From AP-15 sp050729795 (lineage in GTDB: Bacteria; Pseudomonadota; Alphaproteobacteria; ATCC43930; CGMCC-115725): 64,000 nt of DNA. The notes under the pieces were generated by a model. It was not told the DNA's origin. It searched no databases and saw only the letters and a list, made by a program, of their open reading frames with translations. Below are positions 44,966 through 53,001 of this stretch, piece after piece. Each line of letters begins with the position of its first letter. Positions within the stretch are counted from its first letter, which is position 1. The position numbers and the translations under genes are program-made. The DNA is taken from NCBI GenBank assembly GCA_050729795.1, contig JBOHME010000004.1:28483-92482 (forward strand), in the 5' to 3' direction.

Positions 44966-45907
44966 ATGGCGCGCTGCTATGCCATTGCGGCCATTGTTCT
45001 CAGTTTGTTCTATATGGCGACATGGCTTCGGCCGGCTGCTGCCGCGGGTATCACGCCTGCGGCCTGTGCCGCGGACCCGTGGATCGATGCTCGCTGCTAC
45101 GGCGCCACCGGTAATGACCGGACCGACGATACCGCCGCTCTCGACCGCGCCCTCGCTGCAGCCCTGGCCGCGGACGAGCCATTGCTGCTCCCACACGGCA
45201 CGTTCCGGGTGACCCGCACCTTCACCATCGACTACCGGACCCGGTCGGACACTGGCTTTCGCATGATCTCGATGGGCGCCACCCTCGATGGCAAGTCGAT
45301 TTCCTCGAAACCGGTGCTGGAGATCGAATGCTCCGGTGGTACGCAAGGCTCGCCAACGGGGTGCTTTTACTTCAACGAGCAGGGCACCTTGTTTGTCAAC
45401 GCCAATAGCGACAGCTACGCCGTCGTTATCGGGCGACCCGACTTCTCCGACGCCCAGAACTCGATGAAGATCGACCACCTGATCGTCAACAATGCCGGTG
45501 CCGGCAGGGGCGCCGGCGGGCTCCAATTGAACTATGTCCTGAATTCGCAAATTTTCGTGGTCGCCGACTCGGCTGGCGGCGCCGCCGGGATCGCGCTCGA
45601 GCAGACCCAGATTTCCCGGATCAGCGGCGCCGGTTCGGCGAGCGCGCGAGGCGGTGTCGGGCTGTTGTTTGAAAACGGCTATAGCTTCGCCAACACGATC
45701 GACGCGATGGACCTCGAAGTGGCGCCGACCTGCCTTGCAATCGTTTCGCGCCATGCGGCCCACAACACGTTTATTTCGCCTTATTTCGCTTGCCAGACGG
45801 CCGTTGATGCAACCGCAGGCAGCAGCACCCGTCTCGTCAATCCGCAGTTCGGCGGCAATGTCGGAACCAGATTTGCCGCCGCCGCCGGGATCGCAATGAC
45901 CCCGTGA
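44966..45907 (+). CDS. Secreted pectate-lyase-fold (right-handed beta-helix) protein
   Basis: 313 aa with a signal peptide (about 1-28, ending AAAAGITPA). The mature protein begins ARCYGATGNDRTDDTAALDRAL, the N-terminal motif of the pectate-lyase-3/GH55/tail-spike beta-helix family, followed by PLLLPHGTFRVTRT and many short beta-coil repeats (SMKIDHLIVNNAGAG, GGLQLNYVLNSQIFV). Probably an exported polysaccharide-binding or -cleaving protein; catalytic residues are not clear. CAGGAGAC precedes the ATG. The ~220-bp spacer upstream is AT-rich with TAACCCACAACAGTTAACC near 44890, a likely promoter area. Confidence 0.72.
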   Translation: MARCYAIAAIVLSLFYMATWLRPAAAAGITPAACAADPWIDARCYGATGNDRTDDTAALDRALAAALAADEPLLLPHGTFRVTRTFTIDYRTRSDTGFRMISMGATLDGKSISSKPVLEIECSGGTQGSPTGCFYFNEQGTLFVNANSDSYAVVIGRPDFSDAQNSMKIDHLIVNNAGAGRGAGGLQLNYVLNSQIFVVADSAGGAAGIALEQTQISRISGAGSASARGGVGLLFENGYSFANTIDAMDLEVAPTCLAIVSRHAAHNTFISPYFACQTAVDATAGSSTRLVNPQFGGNVGTRFAAAAGIAMTP

Positions 45908-45949
45908 GCGGACCCCGGCCGACGCACCCGTCCAACATCGCGGCGGGCT

Positions 45950-45978
45950 TTGACAATCGCTCGCCCTCGGCCCAAATA
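45950..45978 (+). promoter_or_regulatory. rnpB promoter
   Basis: A perfect -35 TTGACA (45950-45955) with a weak AT-rich -10 (CAAATA, 45973-45978) at 17 bp. The predicted start (~45984) coincides with the first base of the RNase P RNA P1 helix. Confidence 0.6.
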
Positions 45979-45981
45979 GGC

Positions 45982-46426
45982 GAGGCCAGACGGCGGGACG
46001 GCCGCTCTTCGCCAAGCTGCGAAGAGAGGAAAGTCCGGGCTCCACGGAGGAACGGTGCCGGGTAACCCCCGGCGGGGGCGACCCCAGGGACAGTGCCACA
46101 GAAAAGATACCGCCGAGCCTCTCGCGGCAGCCCCGCGAGGTGGGCGGCAAGGGTGAAATGGTGCGGTAAGAGCGCACCGCGCCACCGGCAACGGGGGCGG
46201 CAAGGAAAACCCCACCGGGAGCAAGACCAAGTAGGAGCGGCAGGCTGTCGCCGAGCGTTCCGCCAGGAGCGATCGGGACGGCCGGGCGGACCTTCGCGCC
46301 GCCGCTCGGGTCGGTCGCACGAGATGCCCGGTGACGGGCATCCCAGAGGAATGGCCGTCACCGCGCCGCGCCGCCAACCGGCGGCCGGTGGCGGGACAGA
46401 ACCCGGCTTACCAGCCGTCTGGCCCT
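45982..46426 (+). ncRNA. rnpB: RNase P RNA (class A)
   Basis: Catalytic RNA that removes tRNA 5' leaders. Conserved core elements are visible: GAGGAAAGTCCGGGCTCC (P4 5' side and J3/4) near 46022, ACAGTGCCACAGAAA near 46090, GTAAGAGCGCACCG, CAAGACCAAGTAGG, and the 3' core ACAGAACCCGGCTTACC ending near 46412. The P1 helix pairs 45984-45994 with 46414-46424 perfectly (11 bp). The 3' P1 strand is then repeated at 46428-46440. Length about 440 nt, normal for alphaproteobacteria. Confidence 0.95.
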
Positions 46427-46440
46427 GCCGTCTGGCCCTG
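46415..46440 (+). repeat. 13-bp duplication of the rnpB P1 3' strand
   Basis: CCGTCTGGCCCTG occurs at 46415-46427 and again at 46428-46440. The unit is the 3' strand of P1, so the 5' P1 strand could pair with either copy. Confidence 0.9.
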
Positions 46441-46896
46441 CCGGTATTACGAACTCCGCGGCGCTGCCGCGGTCGACGCCCCTTGAGGTGGACGATTCGG
46501 CGGAGGAAACCGGGATAAGTAGGTTTTCCGGGGGACAACCCTGTGGAGCATGATCTCCACAATTGCCCGCTTCGGCCGTTGCGCTAAGCTTTCGGATGTG
46601 CGGTCGAGATGCTGCGGCGGCTGCGTTTGCGACCTGAGCGCCAGGGTTGTGCCGAGCAGCGCCAGCGCGCCGATCGCACCGGGGGATGGAGCGGGCGGTC
46701 TCGGCACGAGATCGCCCGCCTCACCGCAGCCGAACGGGGGCCGGGGCGGTGCGGTCCGTAATCAGGCGGACGGCGCCGGAAAAATCGAGCAACAGCGTGA
46801 CGCAAAAGCGTCGATCACGGCGAGATTCTGCTCGCCATTGGCTATTTTTATGCCATAATTTTGGCATTGTTATCCGCATGCTGATGAGTGGTCGCC
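46441..46896. other. Spacer after rnpB with a palindrome
   Basis: About 450 bp without a supported gene. An inverted repeat TGTGGAG-N6-CTCCACA lies at 46542-46561, a possible terminator or protein site (no T-run). The last 80 bp become AT-rich and hold the operator described for the RHH-like gene. An open minus-strand frame (46447-46707) has no family resemblance. Confidence 0.4.
46850..46867 (+). promoter_or_regulatory. Inverted repeat upstream of RHH-like gene
   Basis: ATGCCA-N6-TGGCAT, a perfect palindromic pair in an AT-rich island starting 47 nt before ATG 46897. RHH proteins commonly repress themselves through such sites. The repeat is seen; autoregulation is inference. Confidence 0.5.
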
Positions 46897-47121
46897 ATGC
46901 CGCGAGATGTCAACCCACTGAAATCCGAGCTCATCACGCTGTCGCTCAATACCCAGACCGTCTGGTATCTCGACCGCTTGGTGGAAACCGGGCTCTACGG
47001 CAACAACCGGACCGAGGCCGCGCGGGTCGCCCTCTACGACCACTGCAAGATGCTGATCGCCCGCGACCAGTTGGCGGTGGCGCCGATCGTGCCGAGCAAG
47101 GAGGTGGCGGCGATCAGGTAA
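46897..47121 (+). CDS. Small ribbon-helix-helix-like regulator
   Basis: 74 aa from ATG 46897; a GTG at 46888 is possible. The core ITLSLNTQTVWYLDRLVETGLYG..RTEAARVAL fits the RHH pattern: a beta strand, helix 1, then the TGLYG turn and helix 2 seen in a family of small predicted regulators. No toxin gene adjoins, so it is more likely a stand-alone DNA-binding protein than an antitoxin. The palindrome just upstream supports self-control. Confidence 0.6.
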   Translation: MPRDVNPLKSELITLSLNTQTVWYLDRLVETGLYGNNRTEAARVALYDHCKMLIARDQLAVAPIVPSKEVAAIR

Positions 47122-47675
47122 GCGGCGGATGCTGCCCGTCCTCACCGCTGCCGAGGCGCCGGCTGCGCACGCCGGATCATCGCTGGCGGCGCGCTGTGCA
47201 CCCGATCGCGAGCCGATCCGGCGATCGATGCCGCCGGTTGGTCGCGCCGTCCGTCCGGCCCGCCATGCTTTCCGGCATCCTGCCAGCCGCCAGCCGACCG
47301 CTGTCCACGATGTTTTTGCGTGTGCCGCCTGGATCGGTGAAACCGCAATCGGCGGCTTCCCGGACGCTCTCGTGCCGGCAGCCTGCAACCGCCGCCTGAC
47401 GCTGCCGCCGGGCGGCACCGTGGCGACCCAAAGACAGTGTTGCTTGGGATTGGGCGGGCGGCGACACCAGCGACTACATGCTGTGGTCGATCGATCGCGG
47501 CCTCACAATATACAAAATCTGAGGTTTTATTACGAAAACCCATTGACGACCATAAATCCCCATGCTATCCCATGCTCACCCATGAACGGGTGCGGCCGAT
47601 GGGGGGAACTTCGGCGGCACCTATCGGGCGCCCCTTGCCGAGCGTTCACGGGCGAGCGTTGGGGGAAGAAGTGGC
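47122..47675. other. Long leader region of the dcw cluster
   Basis: About 550 bp between the RHH-like gene and mraZ. No frame shows family resemblance. The last 170 bp hold an AT-rich promoter area (CAATATACAAAATC near 47507, then TTGACG at 47543) and the MraZ-box array. Confidence 0.5.
47538..47582 (+). promoter_or_regulatory. MraZ-box array and probable dcw promoter
   Basis: Five NCCCA units (TGGGN on the other strand) at an exact 10-bp period: 47538-47542, 47548-47552 (one mismatch, GACCA), 47558-47562, 47568-47572, 47578-47582. MraZ is known to bind TGGGN repeats separated by 5 nt. TTGACG (47543-47548) and TATCCC (47566-47571), 17 bp apart, are interleaved with the boxes, so MraZ binding should repress the operon. 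Confidence 0.75.
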
Positions 47676-48143
47676 ATGTTTCTGTCCACTTACGTGAACA
47701 AGGTCGACCGCAAGGGGCGAGTTTCAGTGCCGGCGACCTTTCGCGCCGCTTTGTCGGAGCAGCGGTTTCCCGGGATCGTCATTTTCCCGTCCAACAAGTA
47801 TCCGGCGCTCGATGGCAACGGCATTGATCGCATGGACGAGCTGATGGCTCGCCTCGGCGCAGTGCCCGAGTGGTCGGAAGAGCATGAGAACCTGTCGGTT
47901 TTGATGTTCGCCGACTCGCAGCGGCTGCCGTTCGATCCGGAGGGGCGCATCACGCTGCCCGAAGATCTCGCGCATCACGCCTCGATCACCGACAGCGCCG
48001 CCTTTGTCGGTCTCGGCAGGAGCTTTCAGATTTGGGAACCGGGCCGGTATGCGGCCCATCGCGATACGGTGCGCGAGCGTGCCCGGCGGCAGGAAACCAC
48101 GATTCCGGCGCTCGGCGTCCCGCCCAATCGGGGTGGCGGGTGA
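47676..48143 (+). CDS. mraZ: Transcriptional regulator MraZ
   Basis: First gene of the division/cell-wall cluster and its repressor. 155 aa. Two AbrB-like half domains each with the DxxGR motif: VDRKGRVSVPATFR (about 9-22) and FDPEGRITLPEDL (about 88-100). Forms ring oligomers that bind spaced TGGGN boxes, present at 47538-47582. Its stop overlaps the rsmH start (GTGA). Confidence 0.96.
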   Translation: MFLSTYVNKVDRKGRVSVPATFRAALSEQRFPGIVIFPSNKYPALDGNGIDRMDELMARLGAVPEWSEEHENLSVLMFADSQRLPFDPEGRITLPEDLAHHASITDSAAFVGLGRSFQIWEPGRYAAHRDTVRERARRQETTIPALGVPPNRGGG

Positions 48144-49177
48144 GCCCCGTGCGGCGCCCGGGCCAGGCACACCCGCCCGGGCTCGCCGACAGCAATTCCG
48201 GGGAGGCGGCCGGGCATGCGCCGGTGCTCGCTGCCGCGGTGATCGCGGCGCTCGCCCCGCAACGCGGCGGCCTTTATGTCGATGGCACCTTTGGCGGCGG
48301 CGGCTACAGCCGCGCCCTGCTTGCGGCGGCCGACTGTCGTGTGGTCGCGATCGATCGCGATCCCGAAGCGGTTCGGCGCGCCCGCGATCTGGCGCGTGCT
48401 CATTGCGGTCGTCTCTGTGTCGTCGAGGGCAATTTTGGCGACATGGAGCGCCTGCTGGGTCCCGCCGCCCTTGGCGCGGTCGGCGGCATCGCGCTCGATC
48501 TCGGTGTCTCCTCGATGCAGCTCGACAGCCCCAAGCGCGGCTTCTCGTTCCGTCTCGACGGGCCGCTCGATATGCGCATGAGCAGCATGGGGCAGAGCGC
48601 GGCCGATCTCGTCGCCATCCTCTCCGAAGAGGAGCTTGCCGGGCTGATTGCCGATTTCGGCGAGGAACGGTTCGCCCGCCGGATCGCCCGCGCCATCGTT
48701 GCCGAACGGCAGCGCGGCCCGATCGGCCGTACCCTTGATCTGGCGCGGATTGTCCGCTCGGCGATCCCCAGGGTCGAGCCCGGTCTCGACGCGGCGACGC
48801 GCACGTTCCAGGCGCTCAGGATCGCCGTCAACGACGAGCTCGGTGAGCTCGAGCGTGGGCTCGACGCGGCCGAGCGACTGCTGCAGCCGGGCGGTCGGCT
48901 CGCCATCGTCTCGTTTCATTCGCTCGAAGACCGGCGGGTCAAGGACTTCCTGCGAGAGCGCAGCGGTGTCGGCGCCCGCGTCTCGCGCCACGCGCCGGCC
49001 ATGCCTCCACCGGCGCCGCCAAGCTTCCGGCTGCTGCACCGCCGGCCGGTGCGGCCCGCGGCCGAGGAGACCGCCCGCAACCCGCGGGCACGAGCGGGCC
49101 GGCTGCGTGCCGCCGAGCGAACCGGTGCGCCACCCTGGCCGCAGCGACGCGGCCGGCAACCGGGCCAAACATCATGA
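48140..49177 (+). CDS. rsmH: 16S rRNA (cytosine-1402-N4)-methyltransferase
   Basis: Methylates C1402 in the ribosomal P site. 345 aa from the GTG overlapping the mraZ stop. HAPVLAAAVI (about 26-35), SAM loop VDGTFGGGGYSRALL (about 47-61), DLGVSSMQLDSPKRGFSF, ATRTFQALRIAVNDEL, and FHSLEDRRVKDF. The C-terminal tail is Arg-rich. Overlaps ftsL by 4 nt. Confidence 0.97.
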   Translation: MSPVRRPGQAHPPGLADSNSGEAAGHAPVLAAAVIAALAPQRGGLYVDGTFGGGGYSRALLAAADCRVVAIDRDPEAVRRARDLARAHCGRLCVVEGNFGDMERLLGPAALGAVGGIALDLGVSSMQLDSPKRGFSFRLDGPLDMRMSSMGQSAADLVAILSEEELAGLIADFGEERFARRIARAIVAERQRGPIGRTLDLARIVRSAIPRVEPGLDAATRTFQALRIAVNDELGELERGLDAAERLLQPGGRLAIVSFHSLEDRRVKDFLRERSGVGARVSRHAPAMPPPAPPSFRLLHRRPVRPAAEETARNPRARAGRLRAAERTGAPPWPQRRGRQPGQTS

Positions 49178-49764
49178 TTCGGCTGTCCACGCTGTTCTGG
49201 CTGATCCTGTCCGCGGCGACGGGTTTTGCGATGTTCGCCGTCAAATACGAAGTTCAGGCGCTGACTGACCAGTTGACGCAAGTCATCCGGCAGGCCGGTG
49301 CTGCCGAACACGACATTCGCATCCTCGATACCGAGTGGGCCTATTTGAACCGGCCGGACACGCTCGCTCAGATGAACGCGCGCTATCTGGGTCTGGTGCC
49401 GATCGCCACCAAGCAGCTCGAGCAGCGTATTGCCGACCTGCCGATGCGCCCGCCGCCGCCAGCACCGCCGCCCCCAGCACCGCCGCCGGCTCCGGCTGCT
49501 ACCCTCGTCGCGGTTGCCGCAGCGGCCGCGATGCCGTCGCCAGCCACCCCGGCGGCCGACCCGCCGCGAGCAACCGCAGCCGCCTCGGACCATGACCATG
49601 TCACGGCTAGGCCTGTGGCGCTCGATCGCCCGGCGGAAGCCTCGCAGAGCGCGAGGCCGCGGCCAGTCAAGACCGCCTTCAGGACCGTCTATCAGCCGCA
49701 GCCGGCGCACCGGGTCAGATCGCTCGATGCGCTGATCGCCCAGATTGTCGAGAGCCGCCAATGA
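49174..49764 (+). CDS. ftsL: Cell division protein FtsL (long, proline-rich variant)
   Basis: Bitopic protein of the FtsQLB complex. 196 aa, longer than the usual ~100-130. One membrane helix (about 5-22), a periplasmic coiled-coil (about 28-60, EVQALTDQLTQVIRQAGAAEHDIRILDTEWAYLNRP split around it) and the FtsL signature LNRPDTLAQMNARYLGLVPI. The extra C-terminal ~100 residues begin with a Pro/Ala tract (about 90-110) and are probably disordered. Overlaps rsmH and ftsI by 4 nt each. Confidence 0.88.
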   Translation: MIRLSTLFWLILSAATGFAMFAVKYEVQALTDQLTQVIRQAGAAEHDIRILDTEWAYLNRPDTLAQMNARYLGLVPIATKQLEQRIADLPMRPPPPAPPPPAPPPAPAATLVAVAAAAAMPSPATPAADPPRATAAASDHDHVTARPVALDRPAEASQSARPRPVKTAFRTVYQPQPAHRVRSLDALIAQIVESRQ

Positions 49765-51533
49765 GCGCGCTGCGCCAATTCGACGACAATCCGTGTCGGC
49801 CACGGCATTTCAAGCCGCCGCCCTGCACCCCAGTCGTGCCCGACGGTCCGGCCAAGCGGGCGCTCGACGGCTCCCGCCGCCGGCTCAGGGTGGCCGGGGT
49901 CGCCTTTCTGGTGCTGTTCGGCGTGATCGCGGCTCGGCTCGTCCAGGTCACGCTGATCCCCGGAAATATCTCGGTGCCCAAGATCGCGCGCTTCCATCCG
50001 GCACCGCCACCGGTGCCGGGGCGCGCCGACATTACCGACCGCAATGGCCGATTGCTGGCGACGACGATCGAGAGCCCGTCGCTCTATGCCGACCCGCGGC
50101 AGATTGTCGATCCCAACGACGTGACCCGCCGGCTGATCGCGGTGCTGCCGGGTCTCGACCGTGCCGCGCTGTTCGCCAAGCTGACCTCGGGCAAGCGCTT
50201 TGTGTGGGTCAAGCGGCATCTGACACCTGACCAGGAATATGCGGTCAACCAGCTCGGCGTCCCCGGGCTGCAGTTCGAGCGCGAGGAGCGCCGCGTCTAT
50301 CCCTATGGCAGCCTGTTGTCGCATGTCGTCGGCTATACCGGGATCGACGACAATGGGCTCGCCGGCATCGAGCGGGGTCTCGACAGCCAGCTGCGTGGCC
50401 GTCAGGAGCCGTTGCAGCTGTCGATCGATTTGCGCATCCAATATATTCTGCACGACGAGATGCAGAAGGTCATGGACGAATTCACCGCTGACAACGCCGG
50501 CGGACTAGTCATGAACGTCAACACCGGCGAGATCCTGGCGATGGTTTCGCTGCCCGATTTCGACCCGAACCATCCGGATACGCCCGACCCGCAGCATCCG
50601 AATATCTCGATTGCCGACCGGATGTTCAACCGGGTGACGCTCGGCGACTACGAAATCGGCTCGATGTTCAAGATTTTCACCACGGCGATGGCACTCGATT
50701 GCGGTGCGACGACGATGACCGGGCGGTTCGATGCGACCAACCCGATCCATATCGGCCGCTTCACGATCTCGGACTACCACGGCAAGCATCGTTGGGAGAG
50801 CGTGCCGGAAATTCTGATGTATTCGTCGAATATCGGCGAGGCCAAGATCGCCCTCGCCGTCGGCGCCGAGCGCCAGCAGGAATATCTGCGCCGGTTCGGA
50901 TTGATGACCTCGCCGACCCTCGAGCTGAAGGAGATCGGCCGGCCGCACTATCCCTCGCATTGGCGCGAGGTCAATGTCATGACCATCGGCTTTGGTCACG
51001 GCATTTCGGAGACGCTGCTGCAACTGGCAAACGCGGCTGCCGCGCTGGTCAATGGCGGGATCCTGCGCCAGGCGACATTGCTCAAGCTGCCGCCGGGCGA
51101 AGCGCCGCGCGGCCGCCGGGTCATCTCTCCGGAAACGTCGCTGGAGATGCGCCAATTGATGCGGCTCGTCGTCCAGTACGGCACCGGCCAGATGGTCGCC
51201 GCGCCGGGCTATGTGGTCGGCGGCAAGACCGGCACCGCGGACAAGGTGGTCCACGGCCGCTACTCGGAGCACCAGGTGCGGTCGAGCTTTGTCGGCGTGT
51301 TCCCGATCAACGCGCCCAAATATCTGGTGCTGATCATGGTCAACAACCCGCACGGCACCAAGGCGACCTACGGTTTCGCCACGGCCGGCTGGACCGCGGC
51401 CCCGGCGGTGGGCCGGACCATCATGCGCATCGCGCCGCTGCTTCATGTGCGGCCGGTGAACGAATCCTCGCCGGCGATCGCCGAGGGCCTGATGCCGGTG
51501 AGCCTGCAAGGCAAGCGGATTGAAGCTTACTGA
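49761..51533 (+). CDS. ftsI: Division-specific peptidoglycan transpeptidase FtsI (PBP3)
   Basis: Class B penicillin-binding protein crosslinking septal peptidoglycan. 590 aa. One membrane helix (about 45-66). Dimerisation domain with PGRADITDRNGRLLA. Transpeptidase motifs: SMFK with Ser301 and Lys304, SSN at 355-357, KTG at 489-491. Partner of FtsW downstream. The murE start lies inside its last codons. Confidence 0.97.
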   Translation: MSALRQFDDNPCRPRHFKPPPCTPVVPDGPAKRALDGSRRRLRVAGVAFLVLFGVIAARLVQVTLIPGNISVPKIARFHPAPPPVPGRADITDRNGRLLATTIESPSLYADPRQIVDPNDVTRRLIAVLPGLDRAALFAKLTSGKRFVWVKRHLTPDQEYAVNQLGVPGLQFEREERRVYPYGSLLSHVVGYTGIDDNGLAGIERGLDSQLRGRQEPLQLSIDLRIQYILHDEMQKVMDEFTADNAGGLVMNVNTGEILAMVSLPDFDPNHPDTPDPQHPNISIADRMFNRVTLGDYEIGSMFKIFTTAMALDCGATTMTGRFDATNPIHIGRFTISDYHGKHRWESVPEILMYSSNIGEAKIALAVGAERQQEYLRRFGLMTSPTLELKEIGRPHYPSHWREVNVMTIGFGHGISETLLQLANAAAALVNGGILRQATLLKLPPGEAPRGRRVISPETSLEMRQLMRLVVQYGTGQMVAAPGYVVGGKTGTADKVVHGRYSEHQVRSSFVGVFPINAPKYLVLIMVNNPHGTKATYGFATAGWTAAPAVGRTIMRIAPLLHVRPVNESSPAIAEGLMPVSLQGKRIEAY

Positions 51534-53001
51534 GCTGATCGGTCGCCCGACCGGGGCCGGTGCGCCGGGCGATGTCGAAATTACCGGGCTCAGCGCCGAT
51601 TCGCGGCTGGTTCGGCCGGGCTTTCTATTTGCGGCATTGGCCGGGACCCGGCAGCACGGGCGCGACTTTGCCGCCGCGGCGGTGGTGCGGGGTGCCGTTG
51701 CGATCCTGACCGACGACGCGGCGGCGCTGGTATTGCCGCCCGATCGTGCCGCCGGCATCGCCGTTATCAGTGATGCCAACCCGCAGCGCCGGCTGGCGCA
51801 GCTTGCCGCCCGGTTTTACGGGCGCCAACCGCGCACCGTCGCGGCGGTGACCGGCACCAACGGCAAGACCTCGATCGTCCATTTCACACGCGAGATCTGG
51901 GCCGCCTGCGGTCATCCGGCGGCGAGTCTCGGGACGCTGGGGCAGGTCACTCCGACCGGGCGCCGTCCGGGCGCGCTGACCACACCCGATCCCGTGGCCT
52001 TGCAGCGCGATCTCGCGGCACTCGCCGGGCGCGGGATCGAGCATGTGGCGATCGAGGCGTCGAGCCACGGCCTCGCGCAGTTTCGGCTCGACGGCTTGTC
52101 GGTCGCTGCCGCCGCCTTTACCAATCTGACCCGCGATCATCTCGATTACCACCGCGACATGGCGCATTACCGCGCCGCCAAGGATCGGCTGTTCACCGAT
52201 TTGCTGGCGCCGGGCGGGCCGGCGGTTCTCAATCGCGACAGTGGCGAGTTCGCCCGGTTGGCAGCGCTGTGCCGCGATCGTGACCACCCGGTGATCGCCT
52301 ATGGTGCTGCGCCCGGCGCCGAGTTGCGCCTGCTCTCGGCCCGGGCACGGCCGGACGGACAGGACCTGTTGATCGAGGTAATGGGGCGGCGGCACGATCT
52401 CACTTTCCCGCTGCTCGGCGGGTTCCAGGCGACAAACGCGCTTTGCGCGCTCGGGCTGGCGATCGCCACCGGCGTGCCGGCCGAGATTGCTCCCGCCGCG
52501 CTTGTCCGGTTGAGCCGCGTGCCGGGACGCCTCGAATTCGTCGCCGAAGGCCAGGGGGGGGCGCCGATCGTCGTCGATTACGCTCATACCCCGGATGCGC
52601 TGGCGACGGTGCTCGCCACGCTGCGGCCGCATGCGCCGGGCCGGCTCGTCATCGTGTTCGGCTGCGGCGGGGATCGCGACCCGGGCAAGCGCCCGCTGAT
52701 GGGTCGCGCAGCAGCGGCTGCGGCCGACCTGGTCTATGTGACCGACGACAATCCGCGTGGAGAGGATCCGGCCGCGATCCGGCGCGCGATCCTGGCCACG
52801 GTGCCGGGCGCGATCGAGATCGGTGATCGGCGACAGGCGATCGAGACCGCGATCGCCGGGCTCGGTCGCGGCGATCTGTTGCTGATCGCCGGCAAGGGCC
52901 ACGAAACCGGCCAGATCATCGGTGCCGAGACCCGCGCGTTCGACGATGCCGAAGTCGCGCGCGCCTGTGCGGCGCCGCGGCCGCAAGCGGCCCCCCGATG
53001 A
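51520..53001 (+). CDS. murE: UDP-MurNAc-L-Ala-D-Glu:meso-diaminopimelate ligase
   Basis: Adds meso-DAP as the third residue of the peptidoglycan stem. 493 aa from a TTG overlapping ftsI by 14 nt (KLTELIGRP). ATP loop GTNGKTS at 112-118. UDP-substrate SSHGLAQFRLDGL. DNPR at 410-413, the motif that selects meso-DAP over lysine, so the wall is the Gram-negative type. Overlaps murF by 4 nt. Confidence 0.96.
   Translation: MKLTELIGRPTGAGAPGDVEITGLSADSRLVRPGFLFAALAGTRQHGRDFAAAAVVRGAVAILTDDAAALVLPPDRAAGIAVISDANPQRRLAQLAARFYGRQPRTVAAVTGTNGKTSIVHFTREIWAACGHPAASLGTLGQVTPTGRRPGALTTPDPVALQRDLAALAGRGIEHVAIEASSHGLAQFRLDGLSVAAAAFTNLTRDHLDYHRDMAHYRAAKDRLFTDLLAPGGPAVLNRDSGEFARLAALCRDRDHPVIAYGAAPGAELRLLSARARPDGQDLLIEVMGRRHDLTFPLLGGFQATNALCALGLAIATGVPAEIAPAALVRLSRVPGRLEFVAEGQGGAPIVVDYAHTPDALATVLATLRPHAPGRLVIVFGCGGDRDPGKRPLMGRAAAAAADLVYVTDDNPRGEDPAAIRRAILATVPGAIEIGDRRQAIETAIAGLGRGDLLLIAGKGHETGQIIGAETRAFDDAEVARACAAPRPQAAPR

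Noticed and set aside
46093..46518. Open frame inside rnpB
   Set aside because: Overlaps a structured, conserved RNA gene; not a protein gene.
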